From: Rippkaea orientalis PCC 8801
GTDB lineage: Bacteria > Cyanobacteriota > Cyanobacteriia > Cyanobacteriales > Microcystaceae
NCBI RefSeq assembly: GCF_000021805.1
Contig: NC_011726.1
Coordinates: 3,752,097 to 3,816,096 of the forward strand
Reading direction: 5' to 3'
Length of the DNA: 64,000 nucleotides
Of this stretch, positions 63,982 through 64,000 are shown piece after piece. Position 1 is the stretch's first letter. Every line of letters begins with the position of its first letter. The position numbers and the translations under genes are program-made. The notes under the pieces are model-generated. The model was not told where the DNA came from. It saw nothing but the letters and a program-made list of their open reading frames with translations, and ran no database searches.

Positions 63982-64000
63982 TTAGCCTTTTTTGAGTTTT
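63982..64000 (-). CDS. atpB: Last codons of ATP synthase beta subunit gene, remainder beyond window
   Basis: Minus-strand codons for K-L-K-K-G then TAA (63982-63984) at the right edge. The call rests on synteny with atpC, since atpB normally precedes it; five residues cannot identify a gene by themselves. Confidence 0.5.

Overview
The window reads as a chromosomal segment of a unicellular cyanobacterium. Photosynthesis-lineage genes are scattered through it (psb32, an flv4/flv2 operon, sqdX, hemA, a class II FBP/SBPase glpX, a CBS-CP12 fusion, a PSRP-3/Ycf65 gene, atpC). The octamer GCGATCGC (HIP1) is very frequent, intergenic DNA is AT-rich and carries heptamer repeats, and the 16S-tRNA-Ile-23S-5S operon has cyanobacterial sequence. 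The style is that of the Cyanothece/Crocosphaera/Rippkaea group; this is an inference from gene content and recalled protein sequences, not from a search.

Layout. 1-5 kb: the 5' end of an EamA-type transporter, psb32, and a tight reverse operon of a CrtISO-like FAD oxidoreductase, a DUF2358 protein and a Get3d-type ArsA ATPase. 5.4-9.7 kb: the flavodiiron operon flv4 - PsiE-like membrane gene - flv2. 9.7-18.2 kb: a CHASE2/AAA membrane protein, a Uma2 remnant, a ParDE-type toxin-antitoxin pair, rnz, sqdX, a DUF4079 membrane protein, a WecG/TagA glycosyltransferase and tpiA. 18.4-20.8 kb: a peroxiredoxin followed by an unrecognised 600-residue internally repetitive protein. 20.9-22.1 kb: an amino-acid ABC permease.

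22.1-31.5 kb is a compact copper-handling island: a Cu+ P-type ATPase with its MerR regulator, a secreted OB-fold-like protein, a CopB outer-membrane protein, a CopA-type multicopper oxidase, two small secreted His/Met-rich proteins, and a divergent OmpR/histidine-kinase pair. Two kinds of shared regulatory site can be seen. A MerR-type operator with a 20-bp spacer lies in front of both merR-copA and the OB-fold gene. A pair of ATGAAAT direct repeats with 11-bp period lies in front of each of the small secreted protein genes. Cytosolic Cu(I) export and periplasmic copper oxidation/sequestration therefore look like two regulons side by side.

31.7-53.5 kb: a cbiG-cobJ fusion, a GH10-like secreted hydrolase, a candidate 38-residue membrane peptide, an apparently orphan MazF-type toxin, ubiD, an intact IS4-family element with a 9-bp target duplication, a small RHH gene, a PEP-CTERM protein, pheS, a Uma2 gene, surE, DUF3727, a CoaBC-like protein lacking active-site cysteine context, DUF29, a TIR-TPR protein, hemA, glpX and a mazEF pair. 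53.7-59.1 kb: the rRNA operon and tRNA-Phe. 59.2-64 kb: ROK kinase, Uma2 genes, CBS-CP12, a secreted nuclease, pth, PSRP-3, atpC and the very end of atpB.

No CRISPR array or prophage was seen. The least explained items are the 600-residue repeat protein, the two shared regulatory motifs of the copper island, the Get3d operon, the microprotein at 36.5 kb and the CoaBC-like protein.
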